Part shown: piece after piece, positions 8,892 to 16,171 of the stretch
Layout of the letters: each line of letters opens with the position of its first letter
Position numbering within the stretch: position 1 is the first letter of the stretch
DNA from: CAILUF01 sp964505265
GTDB taxonomy: Bacteria; Pseudomonadota; Alphaproteobacteria; Rickettsiales; UBA1997
Direction: 5' to 3'
DNA: 64,000 bases
Assembly: GCA_964505265.1 (NCBI GenBank)
Contig: CAZDGN010000002.1
Span: forward strand, 1-64,000
The notes under the pieces: generated by a model
Databases searched by the model: none
What the model was told of the DNA's origin: nothing
Seen by the model: only the letters and a program-made list of their open reading frames with translations
Position numbers and translations under genes: made by a program

Positions 8892-10298
8892 ATGACAGAA
8901 AATAATTATGATGTAGTTGTTATTGGTGGTGGTCCAGGCGGATATGTTTCTGCAATCAGATCAGCTCAACTTGGATTAAAAACCCTTTGTGTTGAAAAAC
9001 AAAAAAATTTGGGTGGAACTTGCTTGAATGTTGGTTGTATTCCATCAAAGGCAATGTTAGAAATTTCCCACAAATATCATGATGCAAATCATCAGTTCGA
9101 AAAACTGGGAATTAATATTTCTAGACCAAAAATTGATGTTAATAAACTTATTCAAAATAAGAACGAAATTATTTCAGGACTAACGGCTGGAATTAGCGGT
9201 TTATTTAAAAAAAACAAAGTTTCTCACATACAAGGACATGCTAAATTTATTAGCAAAAATCAAATTGAAGTAACAAAAAACGATGGCTCCAAAGAAATTT
9301 TTTCTGCCAAGAATTTTGTTATTGCCACAGGTTCAGAAGTTGCCAAATTGCCAAATGTTGAAATTGATGAAAAAATCATCATTTCTTCTACTGGTGCCTT
9401 AGAGCTTCAAAAAGTTCCACAAAAAATGATTATAATTGGTGCCGGGGTAATTGGTTTAGAATTGGGTTCAGTATGGGGTAGATTGGGTGCAGAAATCGAG
9501 GTCGTCGAATATCTAGATCGCATAACTCCTGCTATGGATGAAGAAGTTTCTAAAAATTTCCAACGTATTCTTGAAAAACAAGGAATGAAATTCCGCTTAT
9601 CAACAAAAGTTGTATCTGTAATCAAGCAAAAAAATTCGGCAATTGTTGAAATTGAATCAGTAAATGGTGATAATAAAGAAAAATTAGAAGCCGATGTGGT
9701 ATTGGTTGCTATTGGTCGTAAACCAAATACCCAAAATCTAGGTCTTGAAAATATTGGTGTAAAGGTTAATGACCGTGGTTTTATCGAAAATCATCATTTA
9801 AAAACTAATATTGATAACATCTATGTGGTTGGCGATGTGACAACTGGTCCAATGCTTGCCCATAAGGCTGAAGATGAAGGAGTTGCAGTGGCAGAAATTA
9901 TAGCAAATCAGGCTGGACATGTAAATTATGAGGTTATTCCAAATGTAATTTATACCTACCCTGAAGTTGCAAGTGTTGGTAAAACTGAGTTAGAATTAAA
10001 ATCGCAAAATATTGATTATAAAATAGGAAAATTTCAAATGATGGCAAATTCTCGTGCCAGAGCCACCTATGATGATCAAGGTTTTGTTAAGATTTTATCA
10101 TGCGCTAAAACTGATAGGATTCTTGGTGCTCATATTATTGCTCGTGAAGCGGGTAATATTATTCATGAAATTGTTGTGGCAATGGAATTTGGTGGAAGTG
10201 CTGAAGATATTGCTCGCACCTGCCATGCTCACCCAACCTACAACGAAGCAGTCAAAGAAGCGTGTTTAGCGGTTGATAAAAGAGCAATTCACTCATAA
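8892..10298 (+). CDS. lpd: Dihydrolipoyl dehydrogenase (E3)
   Basis: FAD enzyme that reoxidises dihydrolipoyl groups of the pyruvate and 2-oxoglutarate dehydrogenase complexes. Visible features are the FAD fingerprint VIGGGPGGYVSA, the redox disulfide in GGTCLNVGCIPSK, the NAD site IIGAGVIGLELGSVWGRLG, the second FAD motif YVVGDVTTGPMLAHKAEDEG, and the catalytic His-Glu dyad in HAHPTYNEAVKEA. The 468 residues have standard length. It is the last gene of the leuA-mreB-mreC-lpd run. A short imperfect hairpin (TTCTAAA/TTTAGAA, 10303-10321) follows but lacks a T-tract. Confidence 0.96.
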   Translation: MTENNYDVVVIGGGPGGYVSAIRSAQLGLKTLCVEKQKNLGGTCLNVGCIPSKAMLEISHKYHDANHQFEKLGINISRPKIDVNKLIQNKNEIISGLTAGISGLFKKNKVSHIQGHAKFISKNQIEVTKNDGSKEIFSAKNFVIATGSEVAKLPNVEIDEKIIISSTGALELQKVPQKMIIIGAGVIGLELGSVWGRLGAEIEVVEYLDRITPAMDEEVSKNFQRILEKQGMKFRLSTKVVSVIKQKNSAIVEIESVNGDNKEKLEADVVLVAIGRKPNTQNLGLENIGVKVNDRGFIENHHLKTNIDNIYVVGDVTTGPMLAHKAEDEGVAVAEIIANQAGHVNYEVIPNVIYTYPEVASVGKTELELKSQNIDYKIGKFQMMANSRARATYDDQGFVKILSCAKTDRILGAHIIAREAGNIIHEIVVAMEFGGSAEDIARTCHAHPTYNEAVKEACLAVDKRAIHS

Positions 10299-10735
10299 TA
10301 TTTTCTAAATTAATTTTAGAACATTTAAGCATAAAATTTTTAATATAGTTTTATTCTTACTTGATTATATTATATCTACACATTAATGTCGCCCCCTCCT
10401 CTATTTCGAATATAAAAAAAATTATAGATTAGAAAAGTAATTATTGAAAATTTTAAAAAATAACTTCATTTACTTACATATATAATGGAAATCAAGTAAT
10501 TGACAGAAATAAAAATAAGTCTTTTTTTCAAAATAATACAATATAAATTAGTAAGGTTGACTCAATTTATAATGTAAAATAATATAATGATTATTGTTTT
10601 AATTTTATGATCTATTTAAAAAAAATCACAAAAATTATCAATTGCCTAAATCGCAATTTTACAATCATTTTAAAAATAACTGCTAAACATAATAATTAGC
10701 AATAAAAAAATCATTTATAAATTTGTATTATAGCT
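10299..10735. other. Gene-free stretch before the toxin-antitoxin pair
   Basis: This A/T-rich stretch holds no convincing reading frame or RNA gene. Two inverted repeats lie near its right end: AATTGC/GCAATT at 10640-10658 and TGCTAA/TTAGCA at 10681-10701. A TATTAT hexamer near 10726 could be a -10 element for the following antitoxin gene. These are candidates for the promoter and operator of the toxin-antitoxin operon, by inference only. Confidence 0.4.
10681..10701 (+). promoter_or_regulatory. Candidate operator of the toxin-antitoxin operon
   Basis: A perfect 6-base inverted repeat, TGCTAA and TTAGCA with a 9-base spacer, lies 35 bases before the antitoxin ATG. AbrB-type antitoxins usually bind such palindromes at their own promoters. 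Binding here is inferred from position and symmetry alone. Confidence 0.35.
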
Positions 10736-10972
10736 ATGAAAAAAATTAATGTAATAATTGGAGAAAATGGAAGAATGATAATTCCTGCATTCATTCGCAA
10801 AGAATTGGATCTAAAGGCAGGAGATGAATTGGTAGTTAAATTATCACCAGAAAATGATATTCTTATTCATAGTCCAAAACAATCACTAAAAAAGCTTCAG
10901 GTTCTTTTTAGGAATTCGCATAAAATTTCTGCAAATGACTTTTTTCAAAATAATAATCAAGAACAAATCTAG
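10736..10972 (+). CDS. AbrB/MazE-type antitoxin (swapped-hairpin DNA-binding)
   Basis: A 78-residue protein whose first half is a SpoVT/AbrB-like domain: the pattern GENGRMIIPAFIRKELDLKAGDELVVKL is typical (residues about 9-40). The C-terminal half, rich in Gln and Asn, would be the flexible toxin-binding part. It is followed after two bases by a PIN-domain gene, the standard VapBC-like arrangement. It should bind and neutralise the toxin and repress the operon, probably through the palindrome just upstream. Family membership is clear; the specific subfamily is not. Confidence 0.85.
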   Translation: MKKINVIIGENGRMIIPAFIRKELDLKAGDELVVKLSPENDILIHSPKQSLKKLQVLFRNSHKISANDFFQNNNQEQI

Positions 10973-10974
10973 TT

Positions 10975-11358
10975 ATGAACAATAAAATAGTATTCGATAC
11001 ATCGGCGATCCTTGCATTAATTAAAATGGAACAAGGTTATGAAACTGTCGCTAAATATTTAGATAATGCAATTGTTTCTAGTGTAAATTTTTCAGAAGTT
11101 GCCACGATTTTATCACGTGAAGGTTTTGGACAAGAAGAGGTAATACGCTCGTTAAGTGATACTTTTTTACATATTATTGATTTTGATAGCGAACAAGCAT
11201 TGGTTGTGGCTTCAATTGACGAGGTCACGAGGCATTATAATCTATCTTTAGCTGATAAAGCTTGTTTGGCTTTGGCAAGAATAAAAAATCTACCAGTTTT
11301 AACTGCAAATAAGTTATGGAGAAATTTGGATTTAAATATTGAGACTACAACAATTTAA
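10975..11358 (+). CDS. PIN-domain ribonuclease toxin (VapC-like)
   Basis: A 127-residue PIN-domain protein. Acidic residues expected to hold the catalytic Mg2+ are D8 (VFDTSA), E41 (NFSEV) and D94 (SLADKACLALA), with D119 as a possible fourth. VapC toxins cut specific RNAs, often initiator tRNA or rRNA loops; the target cannot be told here. The gene is full length with an intact active site and starts two bases after the antitoxin stop. The pair sits beside a decayed transposase, which fits arrival by horizontal transfer. Confidence 0.87.
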   Translation: MNNKIVFDTSAILALIKMEQGYETVAKYLDNAIVSSVNFSEVATILSREGFGQEEVIRSLSDTFLHIIDFDSEQALVVASIDEVTRHYNLSLADKACLALARIKNLPVLTANKLWRNLDLNIETTTI

Positions 11359-11379
11359 AAATTTGGTAAATTTTTAGAT

Positions 11380-11613
11380 TCACATAAAATTAATATTCCA
11401 CAATACCCATTCATCAATTTTATTTAAATTAAAATTTAATACTATTTTTGAGGTGCTGCCAATACTAGCACATCCCAACTTAACCTTGAGGTAGGGTAGA
11501 ATAAAATGTTTTAACGGTATTAAAACTTTTAGTCGTGGGCGGTCATAAATGTCTATATGGTTTGCATTCACTGCTAAGGAGAAAATTATAAAAATAAATT
11601 TTATAAAAAAGAT
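11380..11613 (-). pseudogene. Possible truncated small secreted protein
   Basis: The minus frame stays open from about 11613 to the stop at 11380. It encodes a hydrophobic stretch (IIFFIKFIFIIFSLAVNA) that reads like a signal peptide with an Ala-x-Ala cleavage site. A 60-residue tail with one cysteine follows. No ATG precedes the hydrophobic part; the first ATG lies after it. Stops and an inverted-repeat arm (11614-11630) lie directly upstream, as if an insertion removed the start. I do not recognise a family. It may instead be noise. Confidence 0.3.
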
Positions 11614-11760
11614 GATTTCTTGATTTTACTATTAATCCATAATTTTTTGTAATTTTTTAAACAAAAATTGGGTTTTTTAAGATATTATTTTTATTTTGTG
11701 ATTAGGTTTTTTTTACAAAAATTGAGTTATTTTTTTATGTTAAAAGTAAATCAAGAAATC
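11614..11760. repeat. Inverted-repeat pair, possible small mobile element
   Basis: GATTTCTTGATTTTACT at 11614-11630 is matched in reverse complement by AGTAAATCAAGAAATC at 11745-11760, with one extra T in the first arm and about 114 A/T-rich bases between. The interior has no gene. The size and structure resemble a short non-autonomous element (MITE-like) or the ends of a deleted insertion sequence. One arm abuts the truncated secreted reading frame. Confidence 0.4.
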
Positions 11761-11853
11761 GCCATCATTAGATTTTTTTTGTTTTAGTTTTAGTTTTTGA
11801 TTTAGCCTCAAAACCTTTATTGCCGGATGTTTTTGACCCGCTTACGACTCAAA

Positions 11854-11875
11854 GAATTTAACTGCCGTTAAATTC
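11854..11875. repeat. Perfect 9-base palindromic hairpin
   Basis: GAATTTAAC, a TGCC loop, then GTTAAATTC. It lies in a patch with more G+C than its surroundings (about 11820-11915) and has no T-tract on either side, so it is not an obvious terminator. It could be one copy of a palindromic repeat family. Other copies would be needed to show this, and none is seen in the window. Confidence 0.4.
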
Positions 11876-11979
11876 TCGGAGCCTTTTCCCCGTTAAGCGC
11901 TTACACCCCTACAAATTTTATCAACAAATAACTTTTAACTTTTTTATTCTAAAAATTCGCCTAAGGAGTATGTCCATAG

Positions 11980-12680
11980 ATTGAGTGTAGAAATTGGACA
12001 TTGCTTTAAAGCCAATGGTAAAAAGGCTGAAATATTTTCGAAGTTTTGGTAAAAGTTTTTTTTAAATTATTATTCTTTTTATTGTCGATATAATTGCCAA
12101 GTAAGGTTAGAAATTAATGGGATAAGTGGCAACAATATAATAGCCTCTTGAATGAGTCATATTTCTTGATTTTATTTGCTTCGATATTAAAGCCTGATGT
12201 TTTAATATCTTGAATTAATTTTTCAATTTTAAATCATTTTTCGCAAATTTCTTTGCCATTTAATTCTGAAGAGCTCTTTACTAAAAATCATATTGAGTTT
12301 TTTGCTAGCGTGGGTTTCGAAGATAATATTTTGATCCCAAACTTTAACATATAATTCAAGATTTTTAATATTTGTTTTATTAAATTCTTGTAGATTTTTT
12401 TGATTATTTTCTAAATCTTTTACTCGTGAATTGCAATTTATTCTAACCACAAATTCAAAATTATTTACTTGTCATAAATTAAAAAATCTACGATTGCCAA
12501 AACCTCGATCGGCAACTATTCGATATTGGAATTTTTTTTGATAAAACTTGTTTCAAACCATTGATAAAATCTCTTTCCATAATTTTAGAATCAACTCTAT
12601 TTTTTCTTCTCTGCTAGACTCTTGAAGTAAAATATTAAAAATTTTAGAATAATAACGCTGAAGAATTTGTATATTTGCTT
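11980..12680 (-). pseudogene. Decayed IS4-like DDE transposase
   Basis: On the minus strand one frame, apart from two TGA codons (12553-12555 and 12472-12474), stays open from 12678 to 12232. It contains the IS4-family signature IVADRGFGNRRFF followed by FEFVVRINCN. After a frameshift near 12290 it continues as KEICEK-TGA-FKIEKL and TSGFNIEANKI, which matches the region around the catalytic Glu (WxIE...K.GF.iE). Remnants of the C-terminus reach about 11980. The N-terminal third and clear terminal repeats are not identifiable. It is inactive. Confidence 0.65.
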
Positions 12681-12891
12681 AATAATTTAAATATCTTATT
12701 TGTAAATAAATATTGTAGGAGCATAAGCCTCACGGGAACCTCAGAACTGCATCGGTTGCGAGCATATTTCAATAATCATATTTTTAAAATTACTCAAAAA
12801 AAATGAATAAAGTTAAGCCGCCTAGCGAGGGTGAAGCAATATCTTTAAGTGTTAAACCCTTATTAGTATAATTGTAAAATTTAATTTAAAA

Positions 12892-13803
12892 TTATTTATT
12901 TACCAGGAATTCTAAAATGGCTTGGCGTGTTGCTACTCCAGACTTGACTTGCTCTAAAATTAATGAAATATTACTATCGTCAGCTAATTTTGATGAAATT
13001 TCAACTTCTCGATTAATGGGTCCGGGGTGCATAATTATTGGGTTATTGGCATTTTCAATTTTTTGATGGGTTAGACCATAAAATTTAAAATATTCTTGTG
13101 GTGACGAAATATATGATCCAATCATACGCTCTTGTTGAATTCGAAGCATCATAATTACATCAGCATCTTTTACCCCTTCGGTTAAATTGTTAAATATTTT
13201 TATATTCCAATTTTCCCACAACCACTTTTCGTAATCCTTTGCAATTAGGGTTGAGGGCATCACCACATTAATTTGACAATTATATTTTTTTAACAATTTA
13301 ATATTTGATCTGGCAACTCTTGAATGAAGAACGTCGCCACAAATTGCAATTTTTAAATTACTTAAATTTCCTTTATATTTTTTGATAACAAAAGAATCTA
13401 AAAGAGCTTGTGATGGGTGTTCGTTGGTACCATCGCCAGCATTTATTAGTGAGCAATTTATATATTTTTTAAGAAATGAAATAATACCGCTTGAATTATG
13501 ACGAATAGCTACAAAATCAGGTTTCATTGCGTTGATGGTTGATGCAGTATCGGTAATGCTCTCCCCTTTCTTAAGTGATGATAATGAGATATCCAAATTT
13601 ACCACCTTTGCCCCCATTTTCTTCCCAGCAATTTCAAATGACATTCGGGTTCGCGTTGAATTTTCAAAGAAGAAATTAATTAGAATTTTGTTGGTTAATA
13701 TTTGGTAATGTTCATCAAAATTCACGTGGAAAAAATCTGCCCTTTTATGAATTAAATCAATGTCATTTGTCGATAAATCATCAATTGAGATTAAATCTTT
13801 CAT
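12892..13803 (-). CDS. pyrB: Aspartate carbamoyltransferase catalytic subunit
   Basis: Makes carbamoyl-aspartate in pyrimidine synthesis. The carbamoyl-phosphate loop FENSTRTRMSFE (about residues 46-57), the LSSLKKGES loop, the HPSQALLDSF segment and the aspartate-side LRIQQERM motif are present. The length of 303 residues is normal. Its start overlaps the stop of the upstream ABC ATPase gene (ATGA), so translation is probably coupled. It is the distal gene of a long minus-strand run. No pyrI or pyrC is adjacent. Confidence 0.96.
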   Translation of the reverse strand: MKDLISIDDLSTNDIDLIHKRADFFHVNFDEHYQILTNKILINFFFENSTRTRMSFEIAGKKMGAKVVNLDISLSSLKKGESITDTASTINAMKPDFVAIRHNSSGIISFLKKYINCSLINAGDGTNEHPSQALLDSFVIKKYKGNLSNLKIAICGDVLHSRVARSNIKLLKKYNCQINVVMPSTLIAKDYEKWLWENWNIKIFNNLTEGVKDADVIMMLRIQQERMIGSYISSPQEYFKFYGLTHQKIENANNPIIMHPGPINREVEISSKLADDSNISLILEQVKSGVATRQAILEFLVNK

Positions 13804-14735
13804 TGTTTTGAAATTATATGTTTAAAAATTTCTTCAAGGTCGGGCTGTTGTGTAGCGATATCTTTTATGTGAATGCCATTTTCATAGATGATTTTTAAAA
13901 TATTTTCTACATCAATTTTTTCAGGGTCGTAATTTATCGATATTTTTGAATTATTTAATTTTTTTACCTGAAGATCGGAAAGTTTTTCACTAAGTTGAGT
14001 GATATTAATTTCATATTCAGTTGATATTATTATCTGCTTGTTACTTAGAATTTTCATTAAATTATCTTTACTGTCATATGCTATTAATTCGCCTTTATTA
14101 ATAATTGCAATTTCATCGCATAATTTTTCCGCTTCTTCGAGATAATGAGTTGTTAAAAGAATGGTGGTTCCCGCTTGATTTAATTTTAAAACATAATTCC
14201 ATAATTGATTTCGTAGCTCTACATCCACTCCAGCAGTTGGTTCGTCGAGAACTAAAATTTCAGGATTGTGAACTAAGGCTTTGGCAACCAAGAGTCTTCG
14301 ACGCATTCCACCCGATAGGCTTCTCGGAGTTGATTTGGCTTTGTCTTGAAGTCCAAGAGCGTTAATTATTTCATCTGTTCGACGATTATTTTTAGTAATC
14401 CCATAATATCCAGCATAAATTTCAAGTGTTTCATAAACATTGAAAAAAGGGTCAATAATTAGTTCTTGCGGAACTATGCCAATTTTAAATTTTGATTGAA
14501 TAGAATTTTCGTCAATATCAATGCCTGCAATTTTAACTTTTCCTGAAGTTTTATTTACTAAACCAGCTAAAATATTGATTATAGTTGATTTTCCTGCTCC
14601 ATTTGGACCTAATAAACCAAATATTGAACCTTTTTTTATTGAAAAACTAATATTATTTAGAGCCTGTTTTGATGGCGATTTAAGATTTCTTTTATAAATT
14701 TTATTTAAATTTGTTATTTCAATGGCATTTTCCAT
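13800..14735 (-). CDS. ABC transporter ATP-binding protein (ABC-2 exporter type)
   Basis: The nucleotide-binding subunit of an ABC exporter. It shows Walker A GPNGAGKST (residues 43-51), the signature LSGGMRRR (about 140-147), Walker B ILVLDEPTAGVD (160-171) and the H-loop LLTTHYLEE. The C-terminal 80 residues form the extension typical of multidrug or polysaccharide ABC-2 ATPases of the YadG/NodI kind. No permease gene is adjacent. An ABC-2 permease near 46 kb and a CcmB near 34 kb are possible but unproven partners. It is one of only three genes here that end in TGA. Confidence 0.9.
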   Translation of the reverse strand: MENAIEITNLNKIYKRNLKSPSKQALNNISFSIKKGSIFGLLGPNGAGKSTIINILAGLVNKTSGKVKIAGIDIDENSIQSKFKIGIVPQELIIDPFFNVYETLEIYAGYYGITKNNRRTDEIINALGLQDKAKSTPRSLSGGMRRRLLVAKALVHNPEILVLDEPTAGVDVELRNQLWNYVLKLNQAGTTILLTTHYLEEAEKLCDEIAIINKGELIAYDSKDNLMKILSNKQIIISTEYEINITQLSEKLSDLQVKKLNNSKISINYDPEKIDVENILKIIYENGIHIKDIATQQPDLEEIFKHIISKQ

Positions 14736-14742
14736 TTGTAAA

Positions 14743-15066
14743 TTAATTTATAATTTGTTTATCCTTAAGCAAATCTTGAAGCTCTCCAGTTTGAAACATT
14801 TCTTTAACTATGTCGCAACCGCCGATAAATTCCCCTTTGATATAAAGTTGAGGAATTGTTGGCCAATCTGAAAATTCTTTAATAGCTTCACGAATTTCTG
14901 GATCGGTTAGAACATTTATATCTTTGAATTCGACCTTGAGATTTTTAAGCACTTGTGATACAGCAGCTGAAAATCCACATTGTGGAAAATCTTTGGTGCC
15001 TTTCATATAAAGCACCACATCGTTATTTTTAATTGTTTCTTCAATTTTATTAAATATGTCTGTCAT
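14743..15066 (-). CDS. grxD: Monothiol glutaredoxin (Grx4 type)
   Basis: Carries the CGFS active site (residues 30-33 from the chosen start) and the GGCDI glutathione-binding motif. Such proteins hold a [2Fe-2S] cluster with glutathione and pass it on. I choose the ATG at 15066, giving 107 residues beginning MTDIFNKIEE. The longer frame from 15096 adds ten unmatched residues and overlaps bolA. It starts one base after the bolA stop. BolA and Grx4 form a known heterodimer, so this pairing is functionally coherent. Confidence 0.93.
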   Translation of the reverse strand: MTDIFNKIEETIKNNDVVLYMKGTKDFPQCGFSAAVSQVLKNLKVEFKDINVLTDPEIREAIKEFSDWPTIPQLYIKGEFIGGCDIVKEMFQTGELQDLLKDKQIIN

Positions 15067-15067
15067 T

Positions 15068-15295
15068 TTATGATTTAGTTTTGAGTTCAATAGCATGAAG
15101 CCTTGTGTGTAAGATTGATTCCAGGGCTAAATGGACAATTTTATGTTGTTCAATTTTAGATTTACCAGCGAAAATGTCATCAATTATTTCAATTAAATAG
15201 TGATCTTCATCTCCAACGGTATCGGTGATTTTAATATCGCCATTAGGGAATTTTTTTTGTAAAATTTCTAATAATTCAGTTTTTTGGATTGCCAT
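15068..15295 (-). CDS. bolA: BolA family protein
   Basis: A 75-residue BolA/IbaG-type protein that partners CGFS glutaredoxins in iron-sulfur cluster trafficking. The family core is visible in DEDHYLIEIID and the helix with KIEQHKIVHLAL, where the invariant histidine sits. Its ATG shares a base with the stop of the upstream TauE-like gene (TAATG), and grxD follows one base after its own stop, so the three genes are tightly coupled. It is short, as is usual for alphaproteobacterial BolA. Confidence 0.92.
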   Translation of the reverse strand: MAIQKTELLEILQKKFPNGDIKITDTVGDEDHYLIEIIDDIFAGKSKIEQHKIVHLALESILHTRLHAIELKTKS

Positions 15296-16155
15296 TAGAT
15301 TTTTAATAAATTTATTATGCTTAAGGAGATAATTAATATCCCAACTATTATCATTATTAATTTTGCTGGTAATTTAGTGGTGATTTTAGCTGATATTGGG
15401 GCAATTCCAACTCCTCCAAGGACTAAGCCTGCGATTATTTCTGGATGAGTTACTCCAATAAAAATTGTAAACGAAAATCCTGTAAATAAGGTGACAAAAA
15501 ATTCTGATGAATTCACCGAACCGATTACTTTTTTTGGTTCATGACCCGAAGAAATTAAGGTAGTTGTGACAACTGGTCCCCAACCTCCGCCACCAATAGC
15601 ATCAAGAGCTCCTCCCGTTAATGCTAATGCCGAAGTTTTTTTAATATTTACCTTTTTATCTTCAAGTAAATTTTTTTTCATTGATTTGGAAATAATATAT
15701 ATGCCCATAACAATCAAATAGATTGAGATTATTGGTTTTATGGTTTTGCCATCGATATTTGTTAAAATTAGAACACCGATTAATCCCCCTATTATTCCGG
15801 GAAAAACTAGACTTAGAAAAAGTTTTTTATTGATGTTATTTAGTCGCCAATGGCTTAGTCCTGATGCTCCTGTGGTAAAGATTTCAGCGATATGAACCGA
15901 GCTTGAAGCAATTGCCGGGCTAAAGCCTTGTGAGAGCATGAATGTTGTCGCAGTGACGCCGTATGCCATGCCAATTGCTCCATCAATTGTTTGAGCAATT
16001 ATGCCAATGGTTATCCCGTTAAGAAAATCTTTTTTATTAAAGTCTTTACCTGTTTTGCTGTATAAATATGTGATTATGGCAATTATTGCAAAAACTAATA
16101 ATGCAGTAAATAAATTCTGGAATTTATTCAGTATTAATTTATTTTCCTTCTGCAT
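15295..16155 (-). CDS. TauE/SafE-family membrane permease
   Basis: A 286-residue integral membrane protein with about eight hydrophobic segments. It has the paired family motifs GxxxGxIDGAIGMAYGV (about residues 51-67) and the repeat GGALDAIGGGGWGPVVTT (about 176-193). The family exports sulfite, sulfoacetate or related anions; the substrate cannot be told. Its stop overlaps the start of bolA, and pnp lies 16 bases upstream. Being in one unit with bolA and grxD hints at a link to sulfur or thiol metabolism, by inference. Confidence 0.85.
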   Translation of the reverse strand: MQKENKLILNKFQNLFTALLVFAIIAIITYLYSKTGKDFNKKDFLNGITIGIIAQTIDGAIGMAYGVTATTFMLSQGFSPAIASSSVHIAEIFTTGASGLSHWRLNNINKKLFLSLVFPGIIGGLIGVLILTNIDGKTIKPIISIYLIVMGIYIISKSMKKNLLEDKKVNIKKTSALALTGGALDAIGGGGWGPVVTTTLISSGHEPKKVIGSVNSSEFFVTLFTGFSFTIFIGVTHPEIIAGLVLGGVGIAPISAKITTKLPAKLIMIIVGILIISLSIINLLKI

Positions 16156-16171
16156 TATTAGTTTAATTTAG

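Larger units (their letters stand above)
11359..12891. other. Decayed accessory region of about 1.5 kb
   Basis: No intact conserved gene is visible. From left to right it holds four things. A minus-strand reading frame (11380-about 11613) looks like a truncated small secreted protein. An inverted-repeat pair lies at 11614-11630 and 11745-11760. A 9-base-stem palindrome at 11854-11875 sits in a patch with more G+C. The remains of an IS4-like transposase on the minus strand cover about 11980-12680. Two more G+C-richer patches (about 12719-12770 and 12812-12835) lie before pyrB and match nothing I recognise. Confidence 0.6.

Noticed and set aside
10303..10321. Terminator after lpd
   Set aside because: The TTCTAAA/TTTAGAA stem is short, A/T-rich and has no T-tract.
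12229..12450. 73-residue open frame as a gene
   Set aside because: It is an internal piece of the decayed transposase and not an independent protein.
12719..12770. Fragment of SRP RNA, tmRNA or RNase P RNA
   Set aside because: The G+C-rich patch lacks the conserved loops of these RNAs that I can recognise.
13800..14735. This ATPase as CcmA, partner of the orphan CcmB
   Set aside because: At 311 residues with a C-terminal extension it resembles ABC-2 drug or polysaccharide exporters; CcmA is about 200 residues long.
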